Assembly (NCBI GenBank): GCA_914767715.1
Contig: OU612074.1
Location: 3,363,501 to 3,427,500, forward strand
DNA: 64,000 nucleotides
DNA from: Membranipora membranacea
Lineage: Eukaryota; Bryozoa; Gymnolaemata; Cheilostomatida; Membraniporidae
Direction: 5' to 3'
Shown: positions 12,151-23,279 of the stretch, piece after piece
Layout of the letters: the number at the start of each line of letters is the position of its first letter
How positions within the stretch are numbered: the stretch's first letter is position 1
Translations under genes and position numbers: made by a program
Notes under the pieces: model-generated
Seen by the model: the letters and a program-made list of their open reading frames with translations, nothing else
Told to the model about the DNA's origin: nothing
Database searches by the model: none

Positions 12151-12904
12151 GCAATGACTACTTGTCTTGTCGCAGTAAATCCTCATTTGGCATTGGGCAT
12201 TTTTTACAAAGTTCCCATTTAACATGTCACTTCTGATTTCCACATCAATCAGCTCTGCATTAATTCTCACTATTTAATACACAGCTAGTGACACTGTATA
12301 CCATTTTCTCATCAATGAGTAACCCTGTTACTGCTTGATCTCATATCAGATAGATTGTATTGCATCAGTTTTGTGAAACATTACCTAGCAAGTCATAATG
12401 TGATAAACAACCAACTGCTAATATCAAAACTGTGAGCTGTAAGGCCATGCAAAAACTGAAAATATGATGATAACAGTTTAAGTGAACATCATTCTTATCT
12501 GTAGGGTTTTCGCTCATGTTTTCCGTCACTGCGTACACACTGTCACCATAAATCTCAATCTACCCAAGAAAAGTATGTATTAGCCAGAGTTCAGTTTAGC
12601 AAGATTGCGGAGGGGGGTCAAATGGTATCTAGCGTCAACGGTCAAGTTTGTGTGAAATGGTAAAATTTTCCTCCCATTGATACTTTATTCCTCTAATGTA
12701 GAAACCTAGCACAACAATCAGATATTTGTACTGTATGAGTTGTCTTCACCTGTCACATGACAGGCAATTTGTATCCATGCTGGGCCCTTCCCAAGAAATC
12801 CATTGCCATTTACTGCTTTGTCTTTTGGTATGATCCCACATGATCTATCCACGAAAACACCAATGATATCATGCTCAGAGCCCAGGCTGATGATCAGTGC
12901 GAAC

Positions 12905-13413
12905 TAGGGCTGTGCAAGATTAAAGAAAATTGATCTTAATCTTAATCTTGACATGTTCAGTTAATCTGCGATTACCCTTACTTTTAGTCTTCCCATCTGG
13001 TTGATAACAGGACCACTCACCGAAGAAGAAATCAAGCAATAACAATATAATTTTAATAGATATGGACTTATGATAGGCTTTCCTCCCAAATATGAAACTT
13101 TTGTTGAGTGATTGAGTCATTTTTTTATAGCTACATGTAAATGTAATCACCTTTAGTTTTGTTTTTGGAAAACTTGACCAGACTTTTAAACCTTTTTTTC
13201 TTACAATCAGCATAGTCTTATACTTTTCATCTTGATATCGCATGTTCTCTGTGGCCTCAACAGCCAATAAAATAAAAACAAAATAAAAAACAAAAAAATT
13301 TAAAACCAAAAGATTTTTTAAGATTAAAATTAATCTTTGAGATAATCAGATAAATCTCAATATGGATTAATCGCGTTAATCTTATAAATAACGCGATTTT
13401 TTTCCCAACCCTA
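12905..13413. mobile_element. hAT-like non-autonomous element with 8-bp target duplication
   Basis: The element starts TAGGGCTGTGCAAGATTAA and ends TTTTTCCCAACCCTA. It is flanked on both sides by GTGCGAAC (12897-12904 and 13414-13421), an exact 8-bp direct repeat. An 8-bp duplication and TAGGG-type ends are features of the hAT superfamily. The interior is rich in ATTAATC motifs and has no transposase, so it depended on enzyme from elsewhere. Confidence 0.8.
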
Positions 13414-13589
13414 GTGCGAACTGAACCTATACAATGAACTCCATTGTGCTTTCCACATTTCAGAGAAAAAATCAAACATTTGTCAAGAGGCACGTTTTCA
13501 GTTATCTTGAAAAGGGCAATGAAATATTCATTAGCTGCAATCCATGCCACCTGTCTTGTTTCATATCTATCATCATCATCTTTGAAGCG

Positions 13590-13860
13590 GAGAGAGTTAT
13601 CCTCTCTTGGTACAGGTACCGGGACCCATAGTACTCATGCCGCACCCTATACCCATGCCCACCGAAAATCCGGCTACTCTTCATATCGAAGAGGCAGAGG
13701 GGGTTCTTTTTACTGCGTGTGGGGTGTGCAAACACACAGTGGACCTCCAGTATTTTAGTCCCGTTCCGCAAGGACCTGGCTAGGATGAATGGTGTGCCAG
13801 TACCAAATCAGAAATGAAAGTCTGTACCCTTAACCATTAGACCACTCCTAACTCCTATAT
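13590..13860 (-). mobile_element. tRNA-derived SINE, minus strand
   Basis: The minus-strand head carries GTGGTCTAATGGTTAAGG (A-box-like), and the body shares GGACCTCCAGTATTTTAGTC-like and GGTTCTTTTTA blocks with the copies at 1.8 and 15.2 kb. A 104-codon frame across it is repeat-derived. Confidence 0.65.
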
Positions 13861-14788
13861 ATCATATCGATACTATTGGCCACCATTACCCAGATCTGAT
13901 AAATATATACAAACAAGGATTGCTAATACTTATGACAGCGGCTTATTGCCGTAGTGGGGGAGCAAATCCAAATAAAGGCAAACTGTATTGAACTTGATAT
14001 ATTAGGTTTGTAGTAAATTTGTTTTCGTTAAGCTTTAGGTATGAGCTTACATAGCTTTTCTAAGTTTTGTCTGAGCTCGGACTTGTTGCAAATTCAATGC
14101 TCAGACGAGCATCATTATCATTGTATTATTTATTATTGTATTATTTATTTCATGTCTAAGTCATAATCATTTTTCAGTATTCTGCCGAACGGTCTAGGGC
14201 TTCAATTATCTTCTTTTATTTTATTTTAATTTCATTGCTTGTTCTGGCACATTTGGAAGAACATCATTTTAATGATGACTATTTTTGTTAATAATTGTTA
14301 AAAAAAAAATTATTATCACAGGTGAGTTTCTCATAAAGAACCAGACAAACTATGAATTGTAGAGTTTGAGAAATGAAAAATTATGAAACTAGTATCGGCG
14401 ATTACATCACAGGTAGGTCGTTGGGGTACATGTTAGACATATACAAATCAGTTATGAATAAATAGTAGTTAGTAAAACCTCATATCCAACTGAAATGTAG
14501 AATCAAACAACAGTGTGATTGTGAATTTAGAGTCGGCAAGTACATCGCAGGTAGGACGTGGGAGTACGGGTAATACTGATACATACAAATCAATTATAAA
14601 TGGAAGTAGTTTGTGAGACCTAATATAAAAAAGCAGTTGAGGGCAAAAACTAAAACATTCACACTAGATTTTTGACATTGCACAGAAAACTGCTGAATCT
14701 GATAAAAAATGGAATAAATGGAATAAAAATGAACATAATCATTCTTCACCAAACCAAACGAAAAGCGGAGAGCAGATCTTTCCCCAAT

Positions 14789-17700
14789 TCAGTTGAGGAG
14801 GGGCATCCATTTTCCCTGAGCATAGTCCCTCATATTTGCAACGGCCTCAGTCTTAGACATTTGTAGATACCTGCACAACTGCAGTGTTACAGCTAACCCT
14901 TCACTCCATTGAGAAGATGGTATTGCAATGGGCCGGAATGTCCTTGTAACTTCAGGACAAAATTGAAGAGATACTTGAATGTTCAGCTCTGTGAAGTAAT
15001 CTACCTGTGGGTAGAAAAAATATGAAAGTAAACAATAGTTCTGGAAGGAAGAGCATCAGATACTTACATATATAATATAATATAATATTTGCTGTCCGTC
15101 TAGGTAGACAATGACTGCACCGAGGTGCGGCATAGGAAGAGGTTTATAGTGACGACTAGGTTTCCGAGTCGTTAGTGCCACTTTTCAACCACTGACAGCT
15201 TTAACCCAGCATGAAATAGCGCTACAAGGCCGGAGCTGCCGTGGTTGATGACAGCATCCTCCTGTATAGAGCTATACCATACAGGAGGGTTCTTTAATCT
15301 GCATGCACGATGGTGTTGTACACACAGAAGACCTCCATTATTTATAGTCCTGATCCGAAGGGACTGTGTGATCAGTTAAAGTCGAAACGACTTTCGGTCC
15401 CGGACAGGGTTTGAACCCACAACCGGCTGGTCAAGTGACAGACGAGCTAACCACTGCGCCAAACTGGCATATACACTAGAGTAAAACCCAACCACAAATC
15501 TTAGATTCGATAAAAATACTACTTATTTCCTCTTAGCTGATACATTGGGGTTTTACATATATAATATATATATATAATATATATAATATATAATATAGAA
15601 ATGTTCGGCAAAATCGAATAATTCTGTTTTAGCTTTACTGCTGCTTGTTCAAATTTTAGCGGGTATTGTAAATACATTGTTATGATGAGCAGCGACAGAC
15701 AAAGTCTGTATGGTCACAGGTGCTATCTCCTTACAGGCCAAGAAATTTCCACTTTGACTCTTCCAAAAAATTATAACTTGAGGATAACGATTCTCACAGT
15801 TTTGGTTTGCCATGTCCTACAGTGAAGATAATGACGGTTTTTGTTAGTGAGTTTGACTTTAGGTAACAAGAGTTGCCCTGGTGTTAGTACTAGAAGATGC
15901 AAGTACTGACAACCCCACAATACGGTTAAAGTCAAACTTCCACTCTCCTTGCTCCAACAAAATAAAAGAGGAGGAATAAAAGTCTGAGTGAGATATGCAT
16001 CCCAAAGGGAACGATATGATGTTATAATAATATCATAAGATTCTAAATGAAGTAAGAGAAACCAAGGATGACTCAGGTATAGGTGGAAGATTGTGATCTG
16101 GAGGGATCACAAATCCTATTCCCTCGGCGAAGAAGATGCGAAGAACGGCATTATGATGGAGAAGTTTAATAGAGCTAGCCCTCAAGCAGGTGCATGCTAC
16201 CTGATCAGGACAGAGCGAAGATAGGGAAGGCCAGATTGTGTCACATCTGAATTACAATCACTCACCTCTTCCCAGAAGTTGTTTTCTCTCAGCTCCTTTT
16301 GTTGCCACCAGGTTTTGTTGAGTGACTCGTACAGCCAAAGGTCACCAATATTGACCTCTGGAGATAAGATTCTGTTTATAACATTGTCCGTTAGATTGGT
16401 TGCTGACCTGTGTCTGTTCTCGTATGTAGTGTAGAATATATCTGTATAAGACCAGCAGAATCGTCTTCTCATCACTATGAGTGAGGCATCAAATTGGTCG
16501 TTCAGTATTGGCATGTCAATTCTACAATTAATATTAAGGCCAATAATGTGAATGTTTACGTAGTTAACATAGCGAAGTAGTCAGTTAGTTAGTAACCTTT
16601 TATTTTCGTGTACAGATTTATAATAGTACAGAAAAGGCCTCTGTTTGCAGGCATATTATGAATAACAATAAAATATGAATGCAGTAGCAAAAATATTCAT
16701 TTTGGCTGTGTTCTTAAACGAAGTAATTTTGTTCAAGGATAATATTATTATCCTAATATTGAAATATATTAAATATGGTCAATTTGATAGTGATGAGCAT
16801 GTTGTAAGGTACTGGTGAGTTTACACGGCTTTAATAATACTTTTATATAGGCAGCGACCCATGCCTCATTTTAAAAGTCCCATTCATCAACAAGTCTGGT
16901 GACTAAATAAGTAAGTTAAGACGGTGATCTGAGATTAAACTAGAACTTCTTACCGTGACACAATCATGTCCACATGTTTCCTGATAGAAGCGATATCATG
17001 TCTCTGAGAGTAGTCAAAGCCCAGCCACTGTAGTTGTGGTAGGTGAAAGAAAGACTCGATACCCGTTGCATCTTTTCGAGGCAGGTATACAGCTTCTGTA
17101 CTTACCAGCGTCTCTAGAGGCTAAAAAGATAAAAGTGGGGATCAAATCATTTTCTCAAGTAGGCTATGGTTCGAAACTCACTTCATGGTAGGACAGATTT
17201 GGAATTACATTCATTTCAATTCACAAGATGAAAAGATATACAGATATAATCATGACTGCAAACTGGTGCAAGTGTCTTCATCAGTCTGTATGGCCCTGCG
17301 ATGAGAACAAAGTACTTCAATGGTAGAGAAAGACTCGGGTTCAAATCACTCAGATGGCAGTTTGTTTCGAGGTTTCAGCTCAAAACTTGACCATGGACAC
17401 GGTTAGCAGCTTTCTAGGGTGTGCCATGAAGCCCACCCAGCTCGAGCTGGAAACATAGTGAATGGCGTCCTAACAGCACAGCCAACCTACTTGTAACGCA
17501 TGCACTATGATTTCTAGTTGGGCTACTACCACTGTAGGCACCAATCAGGCTCTCATCATCATACTTCATAATTTAACTAAACCTCAGTCAGCAATAATAT
17601 ATCTTTGACGTCCTTTTCAATTCATAAATGTTTTTAAATAGGGTCTAATGTAACAAGGAATAATCTGAAGCTTACTGAGCAGAATAAGAAAGTCTTAGAC

Positions 17701-20700
17701 ATACTGAATACATATTTTCATATGGTTTTAGAGAGCAGATTTTGATAAAGGCTTATACTAGAGATCCTTGGACAATGTGGCATACATGGTGATAAAATTC
17801 ATATCAATAATAGGAGCTTTGCTTTTTCAGAGCCAACAGGAATGTCCTTACAAAAGATATATAATCTAACACCCTTCTACAAGGTAAAGGTAGCAATGTT
17901 AGGGTTCTGTATGAAGAGCTCACCACCATTATTGGCATGGTAGTGACCAGGATTCAAACCTTGGACTCTTAGATTGAGAAACTTGAGTCCTGATGACAAC
18001 GCCCCCCATGCCTGTCACACCCTGCCTAAGCCACCCTGCCTAAGCCACCCTGCCTGAGCCACCCCGCCTGAGCCACCCCGCCTAAGCCTCCCTGCCTCAA
18101 CCACAAACATAAAAATAAATGAGCGAGATATCAAAATTAACTTGCACTTTGTATTTTTACTTTCCCTTAGCAATCTATCAGAAACTTAGTTAGGAAAAAT
18201 CATTGCGTAACATGTAAAAGGGAGTGGCTGTGGCGCAATGGGTAAGGTATGGGTCTTTCAATCGAGAGGTCCGTGTTCGATTCCCGGCGAAGAGTATCCT
18301 ACCTCAAACGCTTCTGTGCCCGATCAGGATCCAGTCCGTAGATCCGTACTGATACCGAGAAAATAAACCAAGCAACATCATGGATTCTCACACGGTATCA
18401 CACGGTATCACAGGGTATCGTGACTATAAATGGACTTGAGCTTACTATGTGTCAAGTAACCTGATGCTCAGATAAGACAGTGAAGATTTTGCCAACTTAC
18501 CATATCTTTGACAAGTTTGAGGTCATGTGTGAAGTAATTGATTGCTGACGTCATCCACTTCAGCGGGTCGCGTACAGGTACTAGATACTTGTAATCTTGT
18601 ATAAAATACTTCTCATATATATCTCCATTGTATTTTGCGTGACATATCATCACCTCTGCTCTGGTGCTGTTCCATGGTCCAATCACCCAGCCTGAGAAAA
18701 ATAATCATTCACTGTGTTTGTTTGTTTAATTTTAAAAAACCTCTCTCTCCAGAGATGTTTACATAAAAAATTCTTTTTACTGAGTGCATAATATTGCTGA
18801 AATGAATCCTCCTTGAATAAGTTAAAAGAAAAAATATACAAATATGTAAAAATCGATACTGATTGACTATATGTAACTTGGGTTGCGCAGTATGGCTTGG
18901 CTTCGTTCTCGGAATATAAAAATCAGATAACGTAGCGGTGGATTGTGTAGCCTACTTATAATATTCCACTATCTACCAGCGCTAAACCAGGAGGAATGCC
19001 ATAACCTGAAGCTGGCAAAGTTTGATCTCTCAAACTTCTCCGGGCTTTATTATGAAAGTGGATAACTTGTTTACCCTTGTTACAACTTACAATACAGCTA
19101 ACATTATATTGTATATCATTCCCCGCTATGAGCAAAAAAACCTTCGCCAGGGGGCCTTTCAATTAGAATGAGGGATGCTTTACTAAAGCAAATAATCACT
19201 ATCGCATCGCTCAAAATTATCACTCACTTGGTCTTTCAATTAGGCAAAATTTGCTCCCAAACGCTCACTCAAAATGTATAATATAGTTACATCATTGACT
19301 GAGTGATTTGAAAGAAAGAGCCTGGCAGGTATCGCTTACTCACTGAGTGAGCAATCATTTATTGCAATTTGGGCTGTTTCCAATTGAAAGCCCCTCCTGT
19401 ATCACATACCTTGCTTGTAACTAAGTTTAGTCCAGTCAATGTGGTACCGGCTAGTTTGACTTAGTACGTTTAGCTTGTTATTCCAAACAAATCTAGCCAG
19501 CAATCCGAAAATTGTTGACGAGCCCGTCTTCTCAATCTTATTCATAATGAAATGTTTGACTTTGTTTCTCGGGTCAGAGCACCTGTCACCGGTCTTCGCA
19601 TGAGGAGCTGACAATGGTCTGTCAGGAGGTTTATATATAGCTTTCTCATGGTTTGTGTTCTTGGCTTCTAATGTTGATGCAGTCTTTAGCCTCTGATCTA
19701 TATTCTCTACTACAAACAGACCACATATAATTCAGGGTTCAGCTTCTATTTAGCAGCACAGGAAACTGTTATCATTGTATTAGACAGGCAAATTTTCATG
19801 TTTATGTTGAGTTGCATAAAAGAGAAGTTCTATACTTTACATGCGTCGAAAGACTTAATGCCATTTCACCATGAAGAAAACAGAGCTTTACAAATATCCG
19901 CAACATCACAGTTGAAAAGGTAGTTTCAGTTTCAAGTACATGATACGTATTTTTACTGTGGGTTGTATCAAGGAGTAACAGTTACTCTTTGGTTGTATTC
20001 AGACCAAACATTTGTGGCCTGTGTTGGACATGGATTTGGATGAAAGGAATTACGCACACTATGAATGCTTGTGGATATTAGAGCAAGGAGTTCGAGACAA
20101 TGTCCCTTGTTGAAAGCATGAGGAATAATCATTCACTTTGCTAGTTGTCTTCTCATGTACAGTACAAGGCCTCTTTACAATGCTTTATTTAGTCTTAGTT
20201 TCTCAGACTCTTTGGTTTCTTATCCCTCTAACGTTGCCGTGGGTTGCTCGGTTTTTGTTCTGTTCGGTTCTGTTGTATTTTCCAAAGGTTAAGTCGATAC
20301 CGGGGAAGCCTGGGGCGTACATTTCTTTTTGCTTTAGTGAAATATATTGTGACCTAGTAAAATCAAATATCAATTATATCAAAAGTATTTTACCTTTTCC
20401 AGAGTACATGCTGTTGATGACATCGACCACCGTCTTTGTGAGTTCTCTTGTGTCAGGTGTTTTATCTCTCAGCAGATTATCTTCCCTCCGATTTCTACAA
20501 ATCCAAAAGCAGATTAGGTGAAAGAGGATAACTTGTTGAGCGCGCTGACCTGTCTGAGCTCTGACTCTACCATGTAGCAGACAGGTTCTGAGTAGCCCCA
20601 CATTGGTTCACTGACCACATAGCAATATTGCATTAACCGGCTACTCACAAAAAAGGTAGCCGGGAGACAAGGCTTATCTTGCATAACAGATGCCTCCAAG

Positions 20701-23279
20701 CTGCTTGTGAACTAGTGCTGTCACGATTCATTTATATCGGGAATACCTAATCGGTCACACCTCATAATCGTGATTTAATTAGGTGACAGCTGAAGTCGAT
20801 CGCACAGCGGTAAATTCATTGTCACGGGTTGGCCCGGTTACGATGGCACGATAAAATATGGTTATTACGATTCCTCTTTTCATTCACATACCTTATCACA
20901 CTTCAATTCACTCACTAACTAATCTCAAAGATTATAAATACTCATAGTCATTGCTAATCGTGCTAAAACTTGTTAACATCATTAAAACCATATATCTATA
21001 CCTAAAATCGAAAATACCGATAAGGAGAAATCGAAAATCGAAATTGGGACAAGGGCTGGTTGAAATCGAAGGTGTAAAATCGAAATCGGGAAAATCGATG
21101 CCAAAATCAGAATCGAGGCATCACCAGCCAAAAAAAAATCCTGACAGCGCTATTGTGAACTGAGAGGAACCGGAGGCATATATTGCCGATATAATATATA
21201 TAACTTGTTGCGTAAAATTCAAGAACATTGGATATGACCTGTAGCGGTCTGTTGGCATTCCTGAAGTCACAATGATCATTCAAAGCATTTTTGTAGATGG
21301 GAGGTGTGCCACAATCGAAGTTTAGATTCAGATCAGCCTAATTTTCCATCCAACAATTCATACTCTGGACCGCAGGCATGGCCAATTATTATCTGTGCAA
21401 AGGAAACCAAATGTGTTAACAGGTGGAAGATAAACGGTAGAGAAGTACTTGTGATTTGAGGGAAACATACCCACATGCACACTGTCCCACCCTCCCTGCT
21501 GTCATGATCTTTGATTGGAGCCATCGTAACTACCCGGCATTGTTATTTCAGATTGTCAAATCTACCTTGCACTGTTTTGTCTAATGGGATTACCATAACT
21601 CCCACTTCTCATCGGTTAAACAGTAATTATAATGTTTAATAATTTAAATATGGGAAATAAGAAAACAGTAATTTCTAATACTACAAAACACTGAAATCGA
21701 CAGGCCATTAGCAGCTAGACTGATTTCCAATATCTAGACTGGTATTATTTGCTCACTGTCAATGTTGTGTCTGTGTGAGGTGCATTAGTACCATTTCAAT
21801 CAGCATGAAAACCCAATTATCATTCCCTGTTCAAAATTTGGTAAGTGAAGTGAATGATAGGAAGAAGCTGCCACCAGACCAGTTGCGTATTTAGGGTCTT
21901 ATAGTGACATTAACTCATCTACTCTCTAAGATCTAACCACAGAGTAAGGATATACAGAGGGGACACTTCAATGATCATTATAGTGCCTGCGGTTTTTGAT
22001 CCAGTGGGGGAAAATCATCAATCTGGCCACCTGTCAATTCATATTTTATATAAGTTACAATGGAGTTTTGTGATGCAGACAAAACCACTTATGATAGGTC
22101 ATAATTCATTCTGTATTTATCCTTAAGACTGTGATTTCCAACTTTTTTGAAATGTCCAAGCTTCAAGCTATACACCATATTTTTGTCATTTTTGCTAGGA
22201 TGCATAGGCTATGAGTAATTCCATTTCATCACTTACACTGAAACAATTTCAGGAGTTTATATTATTATCAAGTAAATATGTGATTCCTGTGATTTGTTGT
22301 ATTGGAGAAAGCTGCAACAACAGAGGACAATTTAATTTTCACCACTGCACATTGTACAGCGAGCCATTTCAATTCTCTTCAGTCTGTTTTAATTACAGAT
22401 AGTGGTATTAAAATTGAAAGATTCATGAGTCAATGAAGATCGATAACCTTTCCAATGACGTTTATTTGCATGTTAATATGCGCTCAACCAATCAGTGATG
22501 ATGCTGTTAGCTACAATGTCGATTGACTGCCAAGCCTCTAGATGTTGAGACATTGCCCGCAGACAATTAATATTTCTCAAAAAAATCGTTTCTGACACAC
22601 AAAACAAACATTCTAACCTGAAATTGAGAAGGTTAAGAAGAGTACCTTCCTCCACATATACGTTCAAAAATAGAACGCAGCATTGTAGTGATGGCAATTT
22701 GTCAGATTTTGGCGAGACAGGACAAGACCGAGACAGCAACAAAATTTGAGACATATATCGATGCCGCTAAAATTGAAAACTGGCACTTTTTTGGTGTCTT
22801 TTTGTTTCAAAGACCTCAAAACCGAGGCAAAAAGCGTAACAAAAACAGTGTTTATAATGAACAAGTCTCGACATGAATCAAAAGTGTGTGTCTCGACGAG
22901 ACAGTGTCTCGTGGGGACAAGTTTCACGAGACCGAGACTTTGTCATCACTACAGCATTGTCAAAACATACGTTTCCAATTGATTGAGTTTTTTCATTTCA
23001 TTTTAGGTTACGGTATTTTGTTGCACACTATTGGGGGGACTCTGCGGATTTTTTTTTTTAATACGGATGATGGTGAATGCAAATAAAACTGTGTGTGTAT
23101 ATAGATATATATATATACCACTGTATGGAAAGGGAAAATATACTGTGAGGATCTAACGCAAACTAGATTTGCGATTCAGAATAGGAACAGTTCTGCTTTA
23201 CTTACGTGTAAATCATCATTAAGATTGTCAAGAAAACTCCGATAAGAAAGACAGAACGATCAGAAAGTAATTTGGCCAT
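14789..23279 (-). CDS. Galactose-3-O-sulfotransferase-like protein
   Basis: Seven minus-strand exons join in phase to 433 residues: 23279-23206, 20494-20394, 19706-19410, 18691-18501, 17120-16954, 16521-16266 and 15004-14789 (TGA at 14791-14789). The N-terminus (MAKLLSDRSVFLIGVFLTIL) is a type II Golgi signal anchor. KTGSST at about 118-123 is the 5'-phosphosulfate loop for PAPS; VRDP at about 197-200 with a following Ser is the 3'-phosphate site. The C-terminal part (LYESLNKTWWQQK, NNFWEEVDYF) has the pattern of the Gal3ST family. Enzymes of this family move sulfate from PAPS to the 3-OH of galactose on glycolipids or glycoproteins. Length is typical. Exons 1 and 2 are assigned on phase and topology, the rest also on family motifs. 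The precise acceptor is unknown. Three MITEs and a SINE lie in its introns. Confidence 0.88.
15115..15472 (-). mobile_element. Full-length-looking tRNA-derived SINE, minus strand
   Basis: At its minus-strand start the repeat has TTTGGCGCAGTGGTTAGCTC (A box) and GGTTGTGGGTTCAAACCC (B box), followed by GTCCGGGACCGAAAGTCG. The tail contains the GGACTATAAATAATGGAGGT block shared with the 13.6-kb copy. It lies in the last intron of the sulfotransferase gene and is about 355 bp. Confidence 0.8.
15553..15597. repeat. AT microsatellite
   Basis: An interrupted (TA)n tract of about 45 bp. Confidence 0.9.
18017..18103. repeat. 14-bp tandem repeat, about six copies
   Basis: The unit CACCCTGCCTAAGC repeats with C/T and A/G changes inside a sulfotransferase intron. 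It is C-rich on the plus strand, unlike its surroundings. Confidence 0.9.
18222..18425 (+). mobile_element. tRNA-derived SINE, plus strand
   Basis: GTGGCGCAATGGGTAAGG (A box) and GGTCCGTGTTCGATTCCC (B box) are followed by a non-tRNA body (CCCGATCAGGATCCAGTCC, then CCGTACTGATACCGA) that recurs at 40.5 kb. The tail has three copies of a CACGGTATCA-like decamer. The sequence departs from a folded tRNA after the head, so it is not called a tRNA gene. Confidence 0.85.
19149..19395 (-). mobile_element. MITE with GGGGCCTTTCAATT ends, copy 1
   Basis: The ends GGGGCCTTTCAATTA and CAATTGAAAGCCCCT are inverted repeats. The interior holds several GAGCGAT or ATCGCTC motifs and a GCTTTACTAAAGCAAATAATC block shared with copies at 31.7 and 49.4 kb in reverse orientation. 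It lies within a Gal3ST intron, next to exon 3. Confidence 0.8.
20713..21152. mobile_element. hAT-like non-autonomous element with 8-bp target duplication
   Basis: The ends TAGTGCTGTCACGATT and AATCCTGACAGCGCTA are imperfect inverted repeats. The exact 8-mer TTGTGAAC flanks both sides (20705-20712 and 21153-21160). The interior contains many AAATCGAAA-type motifs and no transposase. Confidence 0.8.
22686..22951. mobile_element. 266-bp hAT-like MITE with 8-bp target duplication
   Basis: The ends TAGTGATGGCAA and TTTGTCATCACTA are inverted repeats; CAGCATTG is repeated exactly on both sides (22678-22685 and 22952-22959). The interior is full of CGAGAC or GTCTCG motifs. Short open frames inside are not genes. 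Confidence 0.82.

Noticed and set aside
13444-13758. 104-codon frame as a gene
   Set aside because: It lies over the SINE at 13.6 kb; no splice or family support.
18222-18300. Possible tRNA gene
   Set aside because: A and B boxes are present but the sequence continues into a repeat body shared with 40.5 kb, so it is a SINE head.
21333-21524. Minus-strand frame in a Gal3ST intron
   Set aside because: Has an acceptor-like end but stops within 20 codons and does not fit the sulfotransferase phase.
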